64,000 nucleotides of DNA, from positions 831,084,073 through 831,148,072 of the forward strand of contig OX422207.1 in assembly GCA_949130495.1 (NCBI GenBank), in the 5' to 3' direction. Every line of letters begins with the position of its first letter. The stretch's first letter is position 1. The stretch is from Sambucus nigra (Eukaryota; Streptophyta; Magnoliopsida; Dipsacales; Adoxaceae). A program made the translations under genes and the position numbers. Positions 43,812-54,665 of this stretch are shown here, one piece after another. The notes beneath the pieces are model-generated. The model did not search any database and was not told where the DNA came from. It saw only the letters and a list, made by a program, of their open reading frames with translations.

Positions 43812-44770
43812 CTATCTATCTATGGTCAAAAGCCCTTTTAATTGCTTTGGAAATTCTTGAAGAGAATGAGAAAAGTTGTTTTTGTCTTCTTTACTCCCTA
43901 GATTAGCAAGATAGTTTAACACTTGATTTGCTTCTCTATATATGTGAGTGATGGAAAAATTTATCTTCTGCAGCATTTTAAGAATTACACACACAGTCCA
44001 GTTGATTTTCCAAGGAATTGAGGAGTTTCCTTTGATAATATCTACTAATACATTTGAATCGCATTCAATATGAAGCTCATAGTCCTTAAGATCCATGAAA
44101 TATTCCAAACCATATTTTAAAGCCATAGCCTATGCCTCCATATATGTTACATCCTTTAGAGATGTGGAAAATTCCCATAACAGCTCTCCTTTATGACTTT
44201 GAAGAATACCACCTCCTCCACCCTTTCCATTTGGTCCCAATGCACTACCATCTGTGTTAAGCTTCAATACACCATTGCGAGGAAATAGCCATCAAACCTG
44301 CAACCTTTTAGAAGGAACTTGTTGAGAAGGATATGGAATGAGAAGAAACTTCATTTGGTGTACCTGATACAACACTGAACAAACATTAGACAAAACTTCA
44401 TCATATTTTCATTTGTTTCTATGAATCCATAGGCACCAACACATAATAGAGGGAATCAATTTATTAATGACAGTGCCAGTCTTGTGTCCATGAGGCCACC
44501 ATTGAAATAATTGGCATCAAATTCCTCCATTTCCCATCCTAATACCAAGATCTTGAGAAAGTTTATCCCAAATTTTAGAAGCAACCTACCCTTACTCAAA
44601 TACATGGTCTATGGTTTCCTTTTGAGGGTAAGTACATCACTGACATTTGAAAGGACCTCTTATCCCTGTAGATTTAATCTTGTTATCTGCTGGAAGAAAT
44701 TTTTTTAAGCGTTTCCACATCATTTTCCTATCCATATGGCTCGAATGTTTGGTTACGATTTTCAATGCGT
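43812..44770 (-). pseudogene. antisense L1-type LINE fragment: zinc-binding and RNase H domains
   Basis: About 44740-44560 minus reads WKRLKKFLPADNK ... RGPFKCQ ... DHVFE, the zf-RVT region of plant L1 ORF2. 44126-43812 reads ALKYGLEYF, HIECDSNVLVDIIKG, FSITHIYREANQVLNYLANLG, the plant L1 RNase H (RVT_3). This is the 3' end of an L1 inserted antisense into the copia body and 5'-truncated. Confidence 0.85.
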
Positions 44771-45580
44771 AAAGTGTTCTTTATGATGCTTGCATGGAGT
44801 AGTTTGACTTTCATTTGCTTAATGAATTCTCTTTTTATATGCCTTCTCACACACATGCATAAGCTCTTTTGAACATTAACTTCACATGTATATTTGAGCT
44901 ATGTGCGTTGTTCTCCCATCAATTTTGTCATCTATATATTTTCTGACTATGGGAGATTTGTGCATGGAAGAACCGTTGCCTGTATTAAAAAAAATATAAT
45001 AATATTTATCCGATAAAGTTTGTTAACAATGGAATTGGGATGCAAAAGACAAGTTGACTTTGCATGAATAGCCACAGTTGAAATATGGCCTAGAAAAAGT
45101 GTGGAAATGTAAAACGTTTCCAAGGCCAACATAGTTTAGTTTGATATGCTCATTCAAAAGAAAAGTAAAATAAAATAAATATTTTTTTATGAAGGATTTT
45201 GGATGGATATATCAACGGGTTTGCACAATGAACCCTAGTTATACGTATTTTGTCAAGATGCTATTGATTTGTAGAATCATCAAAATTCTAGGCTTATATG
45301 AATTGTGCTTATTTGTTTTTTGAGTTCACTTTATCTTGTCACATAAGGCTAAATATTAGTTGATAAAGTTTTGCAATAAAATAAGAACTCCTTTAACATG
45401 TTTAAGTGATTGGGTCTTAATTATTGTGTCTCTAGTTCACACCCATTCATTCTATTTACCACATGTCTTTTTAAACACATTTATTCCATATGAGTGTGGA
45501 AAGATTTATGTATTTTGTGTCTTATGTGGTGTTTATATGTATATATGTGTGCTTATGCTTCATTGATATATTTTTACTTT
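44771..45580. other. copia-1 internal remnant without coding capacity
   Basis: About 800 bp, AT-rich. I see no pol motifs on either strand. Confidence 0.35.

Positions 45581-45667
<87 letters not shown>
45581..45667. repeat. compound (TC)n(TA)n microsatellite
   Basis: About 49 bp of TC repeats (one interruption) running straight into about 38 bp of TA repeats. ORFs reading through it on both strands are artefacts. Confidence 0.97.
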
Positions 45668-45669
<2 letters not shown>

Positions 45670-45939
45670 TATTTTGTTTGTTTTTGAGTCTTTTCCTTTC
45701 TATCTAATCCATGTATGTTTCTTGTTGATATAGGCACTCATCTTATTGCGATTGATATCTCATGCTTATATTAGTATATTTTAGTTGGTATCTTTTTGCG
45801 ATCGCATCTTAATTGGTATCTATTAATCTCTGTGTGGATTAGTTTCTCTTTTCTTTCCATGTTACTTTATTATGCTTGTCACTCTATACACCATAGCATT
45901 ATATACTTTGTTTTCCATTATTCGCATCTGTTGTTTCAT

Positions 45940-46366
45940 TTAGGGGGCGAATTTGATTTAATTGGGGAGAAATAGGTTATTTAATGCCCTTTAATCTTTG
46001 TATATTCCGGAACAAAAGGAGGACAAATGGTATCTAAACCTTTTAATTTGTGCAGATCTAACTTAGGGGGAGACATGGATTTCTTAAGTAGGTCATGTTA
46101 GACAAAGGGGGAGAATCAATTATGTAATTTATACTGTCATATTCCCTATGCATTTGATGGTGTGTTTATTAAGTGTGCAGGTTTTCCTCTTAAGCTACAA
46201 TTTATTAAAGAAATCAAAGCTTCTCAACTATGTGTTTGTCAAGTTATTATTATTTTTTTTGATTAGGGGGGGTGGGGGTGTGGGGGTGTGTGTGTTTTTA
46301 GATCAACTTTCCAGCCCATAGGATTTTTATTTTGGTTTTATATCAGAATAGCCAAAGGGGGATATT
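45940..46366 (+). other. multiple polypurine-tract copies before the copia-1 3' LTR
   Basis: TAGGGGGCGA (about 45941), TTAGGGGGAGAC (about 46064), CAAAGGGGGAGAAT (about 46103), a G-run (about 46265) and finally CAAAGGGGGATATT (46353-46366) directly at the LTR. Repeated purine tracts upstream of the 3' LTR are known from Sireviruses. Confidence 0.7.
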
Positions 46367-47851
46367 TGTAAGGAAAAATTTCTAATTGGGCCAATTTTTA
46401 ATTATTGGCTTAATTCGGGACAACACTATTTTAGTCGTAGGATAGAAGTTTGTGACATTCAAACCTATGACTTTTGAGCCGAAGACGTAGAGACAAAGCC
46501 TAAATTGAACATATCCACATCGTCGATTTGTCGTGCCATGTTTAACATCTAAACCGTTCAAAATTTTCAAAGTCTCTAAAGGTATGAATGCATTAATATA
46601 TATAGAGACGTGGTTAATTTTTGTGGGTGTCATTTTCCTGCTAAACTAAAAGTTTAAAATGATTTTTTATTTTTAAAGAAAAACGAAAATTTTCTGAAAT
46701 TTCATTTGAACAAAATTTCATCTCGTTCGAACGAGATCCCCGTGTCGTTTGAACAACCTATCAAATAAGATTCAAACGAGATTATTTCATTTTTCTTTAT
46801 TTTCTCGTTAGAAAGGTCATTAGAATGACATCGTTCGAATGAAGTTGTTCGTACAAGATTTTTTTGATTTCGTATGAACGACATGCATAAGATGTTCGAA
46901 CGACATCCAAAAGTCAATCGATCGACCTGCGTTTTCCAGCAGCTTTTTCGTCATTTTTTTTTGTAACTCCCCACTAACGCACTTTCATTTTACCAATTTT
47001 AATAGTGCGGGAATTGAAATTTTCAAAAGTCTTTTTCATACTTTCCAAGAGATTTTGAGAGAAAAAACCTTTATCCCAAAAGTCCCTTTTTTGTCAATCG
47101 TTTAATTTCTATTACAATACAAAGTTTACACCCATGGATATATTTGCATTGAGATCATCATTTTGGCATCGGGTATCATTCTCTACCCCCAAAAGGAAGT
47201 TTCCTATGAAGGATTACGTTTTTTTTATTCGTGGTGTGCTTATGGAGGAAATCTTCATGCGTGCTTGGTGGTTGATTTTTTGCCATCGGTGGATTCTGAG
47301 ATGAGAGTGGATTCCGGAGTTATCGACTAGGAGGGGGTGGAGGAACGAAGACGCGTTAAGGCTTGCGAGGGCATCAGGTTGTTGAGTAAGTATTTTTGCC
47401 TGTCTTTTATAAAACCATACCTAGTGGATTTGTGGTTGGGCCATCCGAGGTTTTTCCCATTGTGGGTTTTCCTCGTACATCGCGGCATTATGATTTTTTC
47501 ATTTTATCTTGCAAAAATCACGTAGATGCATGCTTAGGTTTAAAATGGCCAAATTGGTTTAAATCACTACATATGTGTAAATTGGTGCAAAGTTAATTTG
47601 GGTAATTTTAATTTAATTTAATTTAATACAAGTAAAAAAAAATTGGAAAATTATATGTTTGGGTTGTTTGGCAAAGTCAGAACTTGAATTGAATTAATTT
47701 TTGTTTAACTGGAAAATTCAAATATTTGTTTTGAATATTTTTGAAATATTTTTAAAATTTGGAATATTGTGAGAACCATCTCAATTGTTTTTTTTAAAAA
47801 TTGGGGTATCAAGAGCATATCTTGTAATTTAAAGAAAATCACACCTTCTCA
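46367..47851 (+). repeat. copia-1 3' LTR (1485 bp)
   Basis: Begins TGTAAGGAAAAATTTC and ends ACACCTTCTCA. It retains about 314 bp (roughly 46975-47290) absent from the 5' copy, so the 3' LTR is the fuller version. ORFs within it (46382-47596) are not genes. Confidence 0.9.
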
Positions 47852-48675
47852 TTGTTGATTCCAAAGTCTTAGCCAACTATGGACGGATTTATTATCTTTG
47901 TCCCATCGGGTATACATGTATAAGTTGTCTCAATTTGGTTATTTGCCAACATCTCGAGGAACCTTTTTCTTATTTGACCATTCATTTTTAAAATCTTCAT
48001 ACGATTCAGAGCCCAGCCAGTGGACCTCACTTTTTGCCCTATTTTGTTTATTTTTCTCCCTCTGACCAACAATTTGTCCGTCGCCTCATTTTCTGAAAAA
48101 TAATTCCGCTGATCAACCGAGATTTCAACAGTCAGAGGCACTCAGTCACTCAATACCAAAATATCGTAGCTCGACGACCTCTGGGAAATGTCTTTGCCGA
48201 AGGTTTCTCTAGTATGTTCTCAGTTGTTTAGTAGCCCAAAAATAACATTTTTCTTTGAACGGTTGGGAAATGAAAATCGCTTATAGTTGGTCACAGATGT
48301 CATCTTTGATGGATTGATCAGTGAGGTTCCAGTTATCTACTCCCCCGACAACCACATTCATTTTCCCAAACGCTAAGAACTGGGATTTAAATCTCTGGAG
48401 GTCATTTTTATCAACAGTGGGGTTATTTTGATAAGGGAGAACGTAATTGGCTTCTTCTCATTTGATCAGGAGGTGTTGGGAGTGTTGGATAGGGTCTTTG
48501 GAGCAATGGGGATTTAATTATGTTAGTATAAATGATCACAATTAATGAATTCTAGAATGTAATTAATGAAAGAACATGAAAATGTCACACATAAATATAC
48601 GTGGTTTGGAAAATTGTCGGCGTCCATGGAGAGGTCACTGAAGTCTTGTTAGTCTCCCTCAAAGTTAAGAAATTA
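47852..48675 (-). other. interval between copia-1 and CACTA element
   Basis: A minus-strand frame (48141-47869, 90 codons, basic, with INKIGQKVRSTGWALNRMK) may be a relic of a LINE ORF1-type or other TE protein, but I cannot assign it. From 48541 the text (TACGTGGTTTGGAAAATTG) resembles a copia LTR and continues across the CACTA insertion at 53633. Confidence 0.3.
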
Positions 48676-48800
48676 CACTACACCAAAATGACAAAATTTT
48701 CACCTTTCAGCCGGACACCCTTGTCAAGGTCATTAACCGTGATAAAAAACACGCATTTTTTGTCACGGTCATTGACCTTGACACGACCGTGACAACTTTT
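48676..48800. repeat. CACTA left terminus with subterminal repeats
   Basis: The TIR is followed by palindromic words GTCAAGGTCATT/AACCGTGAT and GTCACGGTCATT/GACCTTGAC plus ACGACCGTGAC. These are probably transposase-binding sites by analogy with TNPA sites in En/Spm. Confidence 0.85.
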
Positions 48801-48907
48801 GCAGCAGAAACTCTTTCTCCCTTCTTTTTTCCCTCTCGCCGTTCCCTCCCTCTCTCTCTCTCTCCCTCTACGCTGTTCTCTCTCTCTCTACTTTCAGGTT
48901 TAATTCT

Positions 48908-49094
48908 CTCTCTCTCTCTCTTCCATTTATATATATGTTTCTGTGTATATATATGTGTGTGTGTGTGTATATATGTGCGTGTGTGTGTTCGTGTGGGGGG
49001 GGGGGGCAGGGGGGTAGGGGCGGGGCTGTTGTGTGTGTGTGTATATGTGTGGTGGGTGGGGGGTGTGGAGGGAGGTGGGGAAGGGTGGGGGGCT

Positions 49095-49129
<35 letters not shown>

Positions 49130-49320
49130 TGGGTGGGGGTGGGTGTGTGTGTGTATGTGGTGGGTGGGGGTGGGGGTGTGGAGGGAGGTGTGTGTGTGTG
49201 TGTGTGTGTGTATTTGAATTAACCCATGAATTTATTTTTGTATTTGAATTAACCCATGAATTTATTTTTGTATTTGAATTAACCCATGAATTTATTTTTG
49301 TATTTGAATTAACCCATTAT
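48908..49320. repeat. CT/GT microsatellites and 30-bp tandem repeat inside the CACTA
   Basis: (CT)n is followed by (GT)n/(GGGT)n from about 48950 to 49210, including a 12-G run at 48995-49006. Then three perfect 30-bp units (TATTTGAATTAACCCATGAA + TTTATTTTTG) start at 49211, 49241 and 49271, plus a partial one. Three overlapping ORFs (48789-49335) are low-complexity artefacts. Confidence 0.95.
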
Positions 49321-49731
49321 ATGAAACATACTTGAAATTAAATATAGTGCGCATAGATACGCATTCAATAGCCCTTAGACCCGTTCGAGAGTCATTACCC
49401 CTGTAATGAGATCTCCCGAATTGTCCCGTTTGGACAGTTTGAGACTGTATAATTTCTGTATAATATTCTTATTGGCTTAAAGTTGTTACTTTTGGAGGAA
49501 GTTCTGCAGTCGTATCTTAATGTTCTCTGGGTACATACTAGACTGACAAGTGTGGCTGTTATTTCAATTGACCAATTGAAATAACACTCACACCTGCCAA
49601 TCTACGTTGTGTACTTGGAGAACTACGGGGATATGCTGCCAAATTTTTTTCAAATCGTAACAATGTGCATGAGCTATTAAGTATATTACATATATGTCCA
49701 ATCTACTAGTAAGGAAGGCACAAGCTCAAAA
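49321..49731 (+). other. upstream part of CACTA transposase gene, no frame recognised
   Basis: A pair of inverted segments around AATTTCAATTGACC/GGTCAATTGAAAT lies at about 49560-49590. The zinc-containing N-terminus seen in related transposases is not recognisable here, so the first exon is lost or unrecognisable. Confidence 0.3.
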
Positions 49732-51509
49732 GTGCCTCAAAAAGTATTGAAATATTTTCCCGTTGGGCCTAGATTAAAGCGATTTTTCACAGTACCATGG
49801 ATTGCAGAGGCAATGACTTGGCATGCTAGGGCAGAAGTAGGGGGTAATATCATGCGTCATCCTATTGATTCTACTGCCTGGCGGAGGATGAATTTTGAGT
49901 ATCCCGATTTTGCTCGAGATCAATGCAACATTCGTTTGGCTATATCAACATATGGTTTCAAGCCATTTGGAAATCTAAGCACCAATCAAAGTGTATGGCC
50001 AGTGATCCTATCCCCACTCAACCTCCCTCCTTCACAGTGTATGAGACCTGAATTTTCGATGATGGCTTTGTTGATACCTGGGCCAAAGGCACCAAGTGAT
50101 GACATTGATATCTACCTGGATCCTTTGGTAGAATAATTAAATGAGTTGTGGGAATAGGGTGTGCAATCATTTGACTATTTTAGAAAAGAAGAGTTTACGC
50201 TGAAAGCTATGTTGATGTGGGCAATTCATGATTTTCCAGCTTATGGGACATTATCCGAATGTGTAGTACATGGTTATTTGGGGTGTCCTATTTGTGGAGA
50301 GGAGACTGAATCTCTTCGTCTATCCTCTAGCTTAAAAAATGTATACCATTGCCACAGGAGGTTTTTACCCCCAGCTCATAGTTTCAGATTTGAGAAAGGT
50401 TCCAATTTTTTATTGGGCGGAGTTGAACATAGGCTACCGCCGAGACAACTTTCGGGTTCAGAAATTGAAAGTAAATCTTCTGAATGTGGCCCAAATATGC
50501 CAGGTAAGAATCCCAAATTTAAGAATGTCAAGCATAAGAAGACCCCAACTGGGAATGAAACTGAGATAAGAAAGGCATGGTCTCGGAGGTCAATTTTATT
50601 TGACTTGCCTTATTGGAAGAATAACCCGGTGCGCCATGTATTGGATGTGATGCATGCAGAGAAGAACTTCGCTGAACATATTGTGGGTACTTGCCTTGGG
50701 GGGAGTCATTCGAAGGATGGAGAAAATGCATGAAAAGACCTTAAAACGTTAAAACTTAAGCCACAACTATGGTTGAAAGAAGATAGTAGGGGAAGGACAA
50801 TAATTCCCCCTGGTACGTTTACTTTGACGAGTGCGGAAAGGAAGGTGCTTCTAGACACAATATATAATTTGAAGGGCCCATTTACTTTTTCGTCCAACAT
50901 GCAAAGGATTGTTAATTATGCTACTCATGACTTACATAAGTGTAAGTCCCACGATTGGCATGTGATCATGCAATTGGTTCCTCTATTGTTTAAGCATTAT
51001 TTCTCCAAGCACAAGGATTTGCGTATGGCTATTATGCAAATTAGTATTACCGTCTCCCTCTTGTGTGAGAAGGTAGTGAATCGAGAACACATAGTGGCCG
51101 CAAAATTGGCTGTGAACGAAGCGATTTGTGTATTGGAGAAGTACTTTCCCCCAGCATTCTTTGACATAAGTGTTCACTTGTTGGTACACCTATGCGACGA
51201 GGCACTTCTTTGTGGTCCAGTTAGATATCGGTGGATGTATCCGTTTGAAAGATTGATGAAAGTTTTTAAAGATTACGTCAAGAATACGCGATATATTGCA
51301 GGATCAATTCCAGAGGAATACATCACCGTGGATTCATCAATATATACTCGGGAATATATGCCTGGATCGACCAGCGTTGATGACACTGATGAATTCGTCG
51401 ATGATAGTGGTAATGTGATGGGAAAACGAGTGAAATTAACGAGTTTGCAACATGAACAAGTAGCTCGTTATCTATTTGACACACATGAAGATGTCGAAGA
51501 ATGGAAAAA

Positions 51510-51582
51510 GTAAGTTTCGATTATGATAATGTTTAACATTATTTTAGATTATTTTATACATGATTAATTTTGTAATATGCAG
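51510..51582 (+). other. CACTA transposase intron (73 bp)
   Basis: Donor GTAAGTTTCG after GAATGGAAAAA, acceptor TAATATGCAG. Phase 2. AT-rich as usual for plant introns. Confidence 0.7.
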
Positions 51583-51667
51583 TAAATATGAAGCCTGTGA
51601 GAACAATAAAAGATGAAAAATAATGGTACAATCAGACAAGGAGTTTAGGCTATGGTTGACACAAGAG

Positions 51668-51762
51668 GTAATTATAATGAAAAAAGTCGTTATATAACGT
51701 TACATTACACTCAAATTTTACCACTAATATAATTAATTTATCTATATTCTCAACTCCTAAAG
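51668..51762 (+). other. CACTA transposase intron (95 bp)
   Basis: Donor GTAATTATAA after ACACAAGAG, acceptor CAACTCCTAAAG. Phase 0. Joins the linker exon to the DUF4216 exon, whose frame starts MGDATSSLARL. Confidence 0.6.
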
Positions 51763-52470
51763 ATGGGTGATGCGACATCAAGCCTTGCTCGTCTAGCCAC
51801 TGGACCCTTGTTCGTGGCACAAGAGTACAAAAAGTATCGATTGAACGGTTACATTTTCGGCGCTACAGTGTACGAGGAAAGTACAAATGTATAGAACTCG
51901 GGAATTTCATACAAGGCTTTTACTTTCTTTCGAGCGAGCGCAAAAGATAAAAACCTCATTGAAGCTGAAATGACTTACTATGGTGTAATCCAAAATATAT
52001 TTGAATTGGATTATATAAGCTTCAAAGAGGTTGTATTTTACTGTGAATGGGTAAGAGTTGAGGATAAAAATGCTTGTAAAGTTGATCCTGTCACCAATTT
52101 GATCATGGTTGACTTGTCCAAGTTGAAGAGCAACGACCACGTGAGCGATGAGCCATTTGTTTGTGCATTTCAAAAGGTTAAGAAAGTGTTTTACTCGGAG
52201 TATATCAATAACGAGCCGTGGTCAATTGTCCAACACGCGCCAAGGCGTTTAAATAGTAGTGTGGATGACTTGGCTGCTCCCACCGAATATCAATCCATTT
52301 TTTATGATAACCCGAATTTGAAACAATTTTTCAATTTGTAATAAATATTTCAATTTGTACCGAAACATCCATTTTTAATGCTTTTAATTGATCTGCACTT
52401 TATCATTTTCACTCTAAGTTTTGTTTATACTAATCCATGAATATACGCTTCTTACCTTTAATAGGTGATT

Positions 52471-52531
52471 AGTACATAGTTATTTGGGGTGTCCTATTTG
52501 TGGAGAGGAGACTGAATCTCTTCGTCTATCC
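52471..52531 (+). repeat. 61-bp copy of a TNP2 exon segment
   Basis: Matches 50265-50325 with a single mismatch. It is a second, displaced copy of the piece encoding GCPICGEETESLRLS, placed downstream of the gene's stop and ending within two bases of the hairpin that starts at 52533. Confidence 0.9.
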
Positions 52532-52532
52532 G

Positions 52533-52782
52533 AACACTAAGAAATGCCATAATCTTATGGAGTGATGCTCTGCAAATTACTCCCAACCGTTATGTATCCA
52601 AACATCACCAGTTGAAGTTGTCAATTCCACTTTCCATACCCCACCACTTGAAACTTCTAGCAAAACATGGGAGACCATTGAGAGGTGGAATTAACAACTT
52701 CAACTGCTGATTTTTGGCTACACAACGGTTGGAAGGAATTTGCAACGCATAACTCCATAGGATTATGGAATTTCTTAGTGTT
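52533..52782. repeat. 250-bp foldback (MITE-like) inside the CACTA element
   Basis: Begins AACACTAAGAAAT and ends ATTTCTTAGTGTT, with arms of about 110 bp (52533-52645 against 52670-52782) that pair with modest mismatch around a short loop. No ORF. I cannot find a convincing target duplication, so it may be a nested MITE or an inversion-duplication of element sequence. Confidence 0.8.
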
Positions 52783-53316
52783 TAGATATGAAGAGAATTA
52801 TATTTGACACGATTGCCCGGGGTACATTAGTTGGAAGGAGGTGCCATATGAGCTCAAGTTAGCTGTTTGGGTGACACTACAGGTAATGTATTTATATTTA
52901 TATGTCAATTTCGATTTCGATTTAAATTACGATTTATATTTATCTATATTTGAGGGGCGGATACTAATTTTACTTAATTTCAATTCAGGGGACAGGGAGT
53001 GTCCATAAGGGTAGGCCACATATGCTCTATACTTATGTGGCTATTCGGACGAGAATGGAAGGATAAGGAGGTGTCCCCGAGCGTCGCGGTACAAAATCTC
53101 TTTTCCATGCAAATAGTTTGTAGATTTGAGATAATTGATGGTGATGTTGTTTCTTCTTAAATAGTTTCTATTTTGAATATATATTTGCATTATCTTTAGT
53201 TTGTTTGGATATATGATGTTTGAACAGGTACAACGTTGCTATAACAGGTACAAATATACTGCTGGGCAGTGGCTGTGGCCATACTGCCCAGCAGATTTTT
53301 TTTAAATTTTGCCCAG
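52783..53316 (+). other. decayed downstream CACTA coding region
   Basis: A short frame with SWKEVPYELKLAVWVTLQ followed by a GTAATG donor (about 52825-52885) resembles accessory sequence seen in En/Spm-type elements. The rest, to the subterminal repeats, is AT-rich and unassigned. Confidence 0.4.
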
Positions 53317-53629
53317 AATTGTCACGGTCATTGACCGTGACAAGCCCGTGACAACTTTTTATCACGGACGTGTCACGGTCAATGACCGTGAATTTTTTTT
53401 TTTAAAAGGTCACGGCTTTGTCACGGTTTATAACCGTGACAAACGTGTCACGATCATGGACCGCGACACGACCGTGACACAAAACGCAAGTTTTGTGTCA
53501 AGGTCAATGATCGTGACACGACCGTGACAAAAAAAGTTGTCTCGCCTCGAAATGTCACGGTCATTGACCTTGACAAGTTGAATTTGTCAAGGTCAATGAC
53601 CTTGACAATTCGACAGATTTGGTGTAGTG
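53317..53629. repeat. CACTA right terminus with palindromic subterminal repeats
   Basis: About seven copies of a palindrome with half-site GTCACGGTCA around a central T or A (perfect at 53321-53341), some as the variant GTCAAGGTCA, interleaved with ACGACCGTGACA. Ends with the inverted terminal repeat and TAGTG at 53629. Confidence 0.9.
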
Positions 53630-54271
53630 TTACATTCCCCCTGACTCTGGGGTATGGGTTGTATTTTATTGTCCTCTAAAACTAAAGAAGTTGAGTTGTT
53701 TAAGAAACTCCTTTGTCTTGCTATTTACCCGTGTGGTGATTCCTAATTATCTCGTTCGAGATTTGGGTAGCCGATATGGGACTATTTTAAAGATAATTAA
53801 TTCATAATTATTCACATGTTAAATTTTTGAGTCGGTCCTCCTAGTTGATGGATTGGGCCGAACCGACATTATTGGGCTTTCTCGGACAAGCTAGAATTTG
53901 ACACACCTACGAGTTGTCCCCCTTAATTTCCAATAAACTTCTTGACCAAGTTTAGGCCAAAATTGAGCCATAGAATTTTATATTTGTTAGAGGCCCGTTA
54001 AATTAATCCACATTCGACAAATTTTTTCGGCAAGTCAATTTTATAATTATGCGGCGACTTCCAAGGGTACACTAGTCATGAGGAGAAGTGAAGCACTAAA
54101 AACTCATTTCGAACCCAGTTTCGTTTGATTGTTGTAGACTATTCTTAAACATTTCTTACTTCCACACACTAATTCATACTGTCACGTTGCTTCATCTCCT
54201 TTGCTAAAAAGACCTTGAAGATTTTCAATTCGTGTTCATCTACTTTGTAAGTTCTTCTACTCCTCTTTGTT
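53630..54271. other. interval right of the CACTA element
   Basis: Continuation of the sequence interrupted at 48675 (LTR-like text with ATTCCCCCTGACTCTGG and CTCGTTCGAGATTTGGG). I cannot delimit an LTR. No gene. Confidence 0.3.
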
Positions 54272-54665
54272 GTGTCTTACTCTTTATTGCTTTCTTCTCC
54301 TTCACTTCCATTGTTTTCTTTAGTAGTCATATTTTATTTCTTTGAAAGTGGTGAACACCCTTTATGGCAAATTTTAGAGGATTTTAGGAAGACTTATTCC
54401 ATTCCTCCATGGGTTACAATTGAATGTGCCCCCATGGCAAGAAACTTTGTTGCAGTGGAAGGGGAACCAAATTCATACCCTAGTTGTAGTCCAAGGGGGA
54501 TTGACATCGCCCCCCCCCCCGCCCCTCTAACCCTCTCTTCTTAGAATTCTACGAGTACTTTGGGGTACTTTGAGCTCAATGTGCACCCAATACATGGTGT
54601 ATCGTTAATGTGGTGCACATAATCAATGAGCTTTATAGGGTTAACATGGGTATCCTAAAAATTAA
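54272..54665 (+). pseudogene. relic of Tat-type accessory ORF (Transposase_28-like), sense strand
   Basis: The frame at 54272-54544 contains LWQILEDFRKTYSIPPWVTIECAP, close to the start of the antisense gene A product at 8030 (FRSDFSIPSWVTLEV). Beyond a C-run (54511-54521) another frame gives EFYEYFGV and APNTW-like words, matching the next conserved block. It is a short, broken copy of the same accessory protein family. No flanking Tat pol or LTR is recognisable. Confidence 0.6.

Larger units (their letters stand above)
40126..47851 (+). mobile_element. Ty1/copia LTR retrotransposon, Sirevirus-like, gag-only derivative
   Basis: Two LTRs (40126-41296, 46367-47851) pair over their length apart from a 314-bp deletion in the 5' copy. 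A primer site for tRNA-iMet follows the 5' LTR and a purine tract (CAAAGGGGGATATT) precedes the 3' LTR. Gag is related to that of the second copia element at 61565. Repeated GGGGGAG tracts upstream of the 3' LTR and repeated palindromes in the LTR are features described for plant Sireviruses. No protease, integrase or RT is found. An antisense L1 fragment sits inside. The flanking pentamers are CTATT (40121-40125) and TTGTT (47852-47856), which differ by two transitions. Confidence 0.85.
49732..52341 (+). pseudogene. TNP2-type CACTA transposase with DUF4218 and DUF4216 domains
   Basis: One frame from about 49732 to 51509 encodes the TNP2 core: KVLKYFPVGPRLKRFF, WHARAEVGG, MRHPIDSTAW, QSVWPVILSPLNLPP, LIPGPKAPSDDIDIYLDPL, MLMWAIHDFPAYGTL, GCPICGEET, PVRHVLDVMHAEKN. 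DUF4218 follows from 50773 (FFDISVHLLVHLCDEALL, MYPFERLMKVFK). Two GT-AG introns (51510-51582, 51668-51762) lead to a third exon with DUF4216 (YYGVIQNIFELDYISFK, CEWVRVEDKNACK) ending at 52341. In-frame stops: TAA 50134-50136, TAG 50155-50157, TGA 50731-50733, TGA 51614-51616, TAG 51892-51894. Start not determined. Confidence 0.92.
48676..53629 (+). mobile_element. CACTA (En/Spm) DNA transposon, 4954 bp, full-length ends, inactive
   Basis: Starts CACTACACCAAAATGAC and ends GATTTGGTGTAGTG, 12-13 bp terminal inverted repeats of the CACTACACCAAA type. The flanking trinucleotides are TTA on both sides (48673-48675, 53630-53632), the 3-bp duplication typical of the superfamily. Subterminal regions carry many copies of a GTCACGGTCA palindrome. 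Inside is a + strand TNP2-type transposase gene with at least two introns and at least five in-frame stops. It is probably mobile only in trans, if at all. Confidence 0.96.

Noticed and set aside
45490..45737. ORFs through the TC/TA microsatellite
   Set aside because: Low-complexity translation of a microsatellite.
47852..48141. Minus-strand 90-codon ORF as a conserved gene
   Set aside because: Basic composition and position suggest a TE relic, but no domain is recognised and the frame is not supported outside it.
48789..49335. Three overlapping Gly/Val/Cys-rich ORFs
   Set aside because: Translation of (GT)n, G-runs and the 30-bp tandem repeat.
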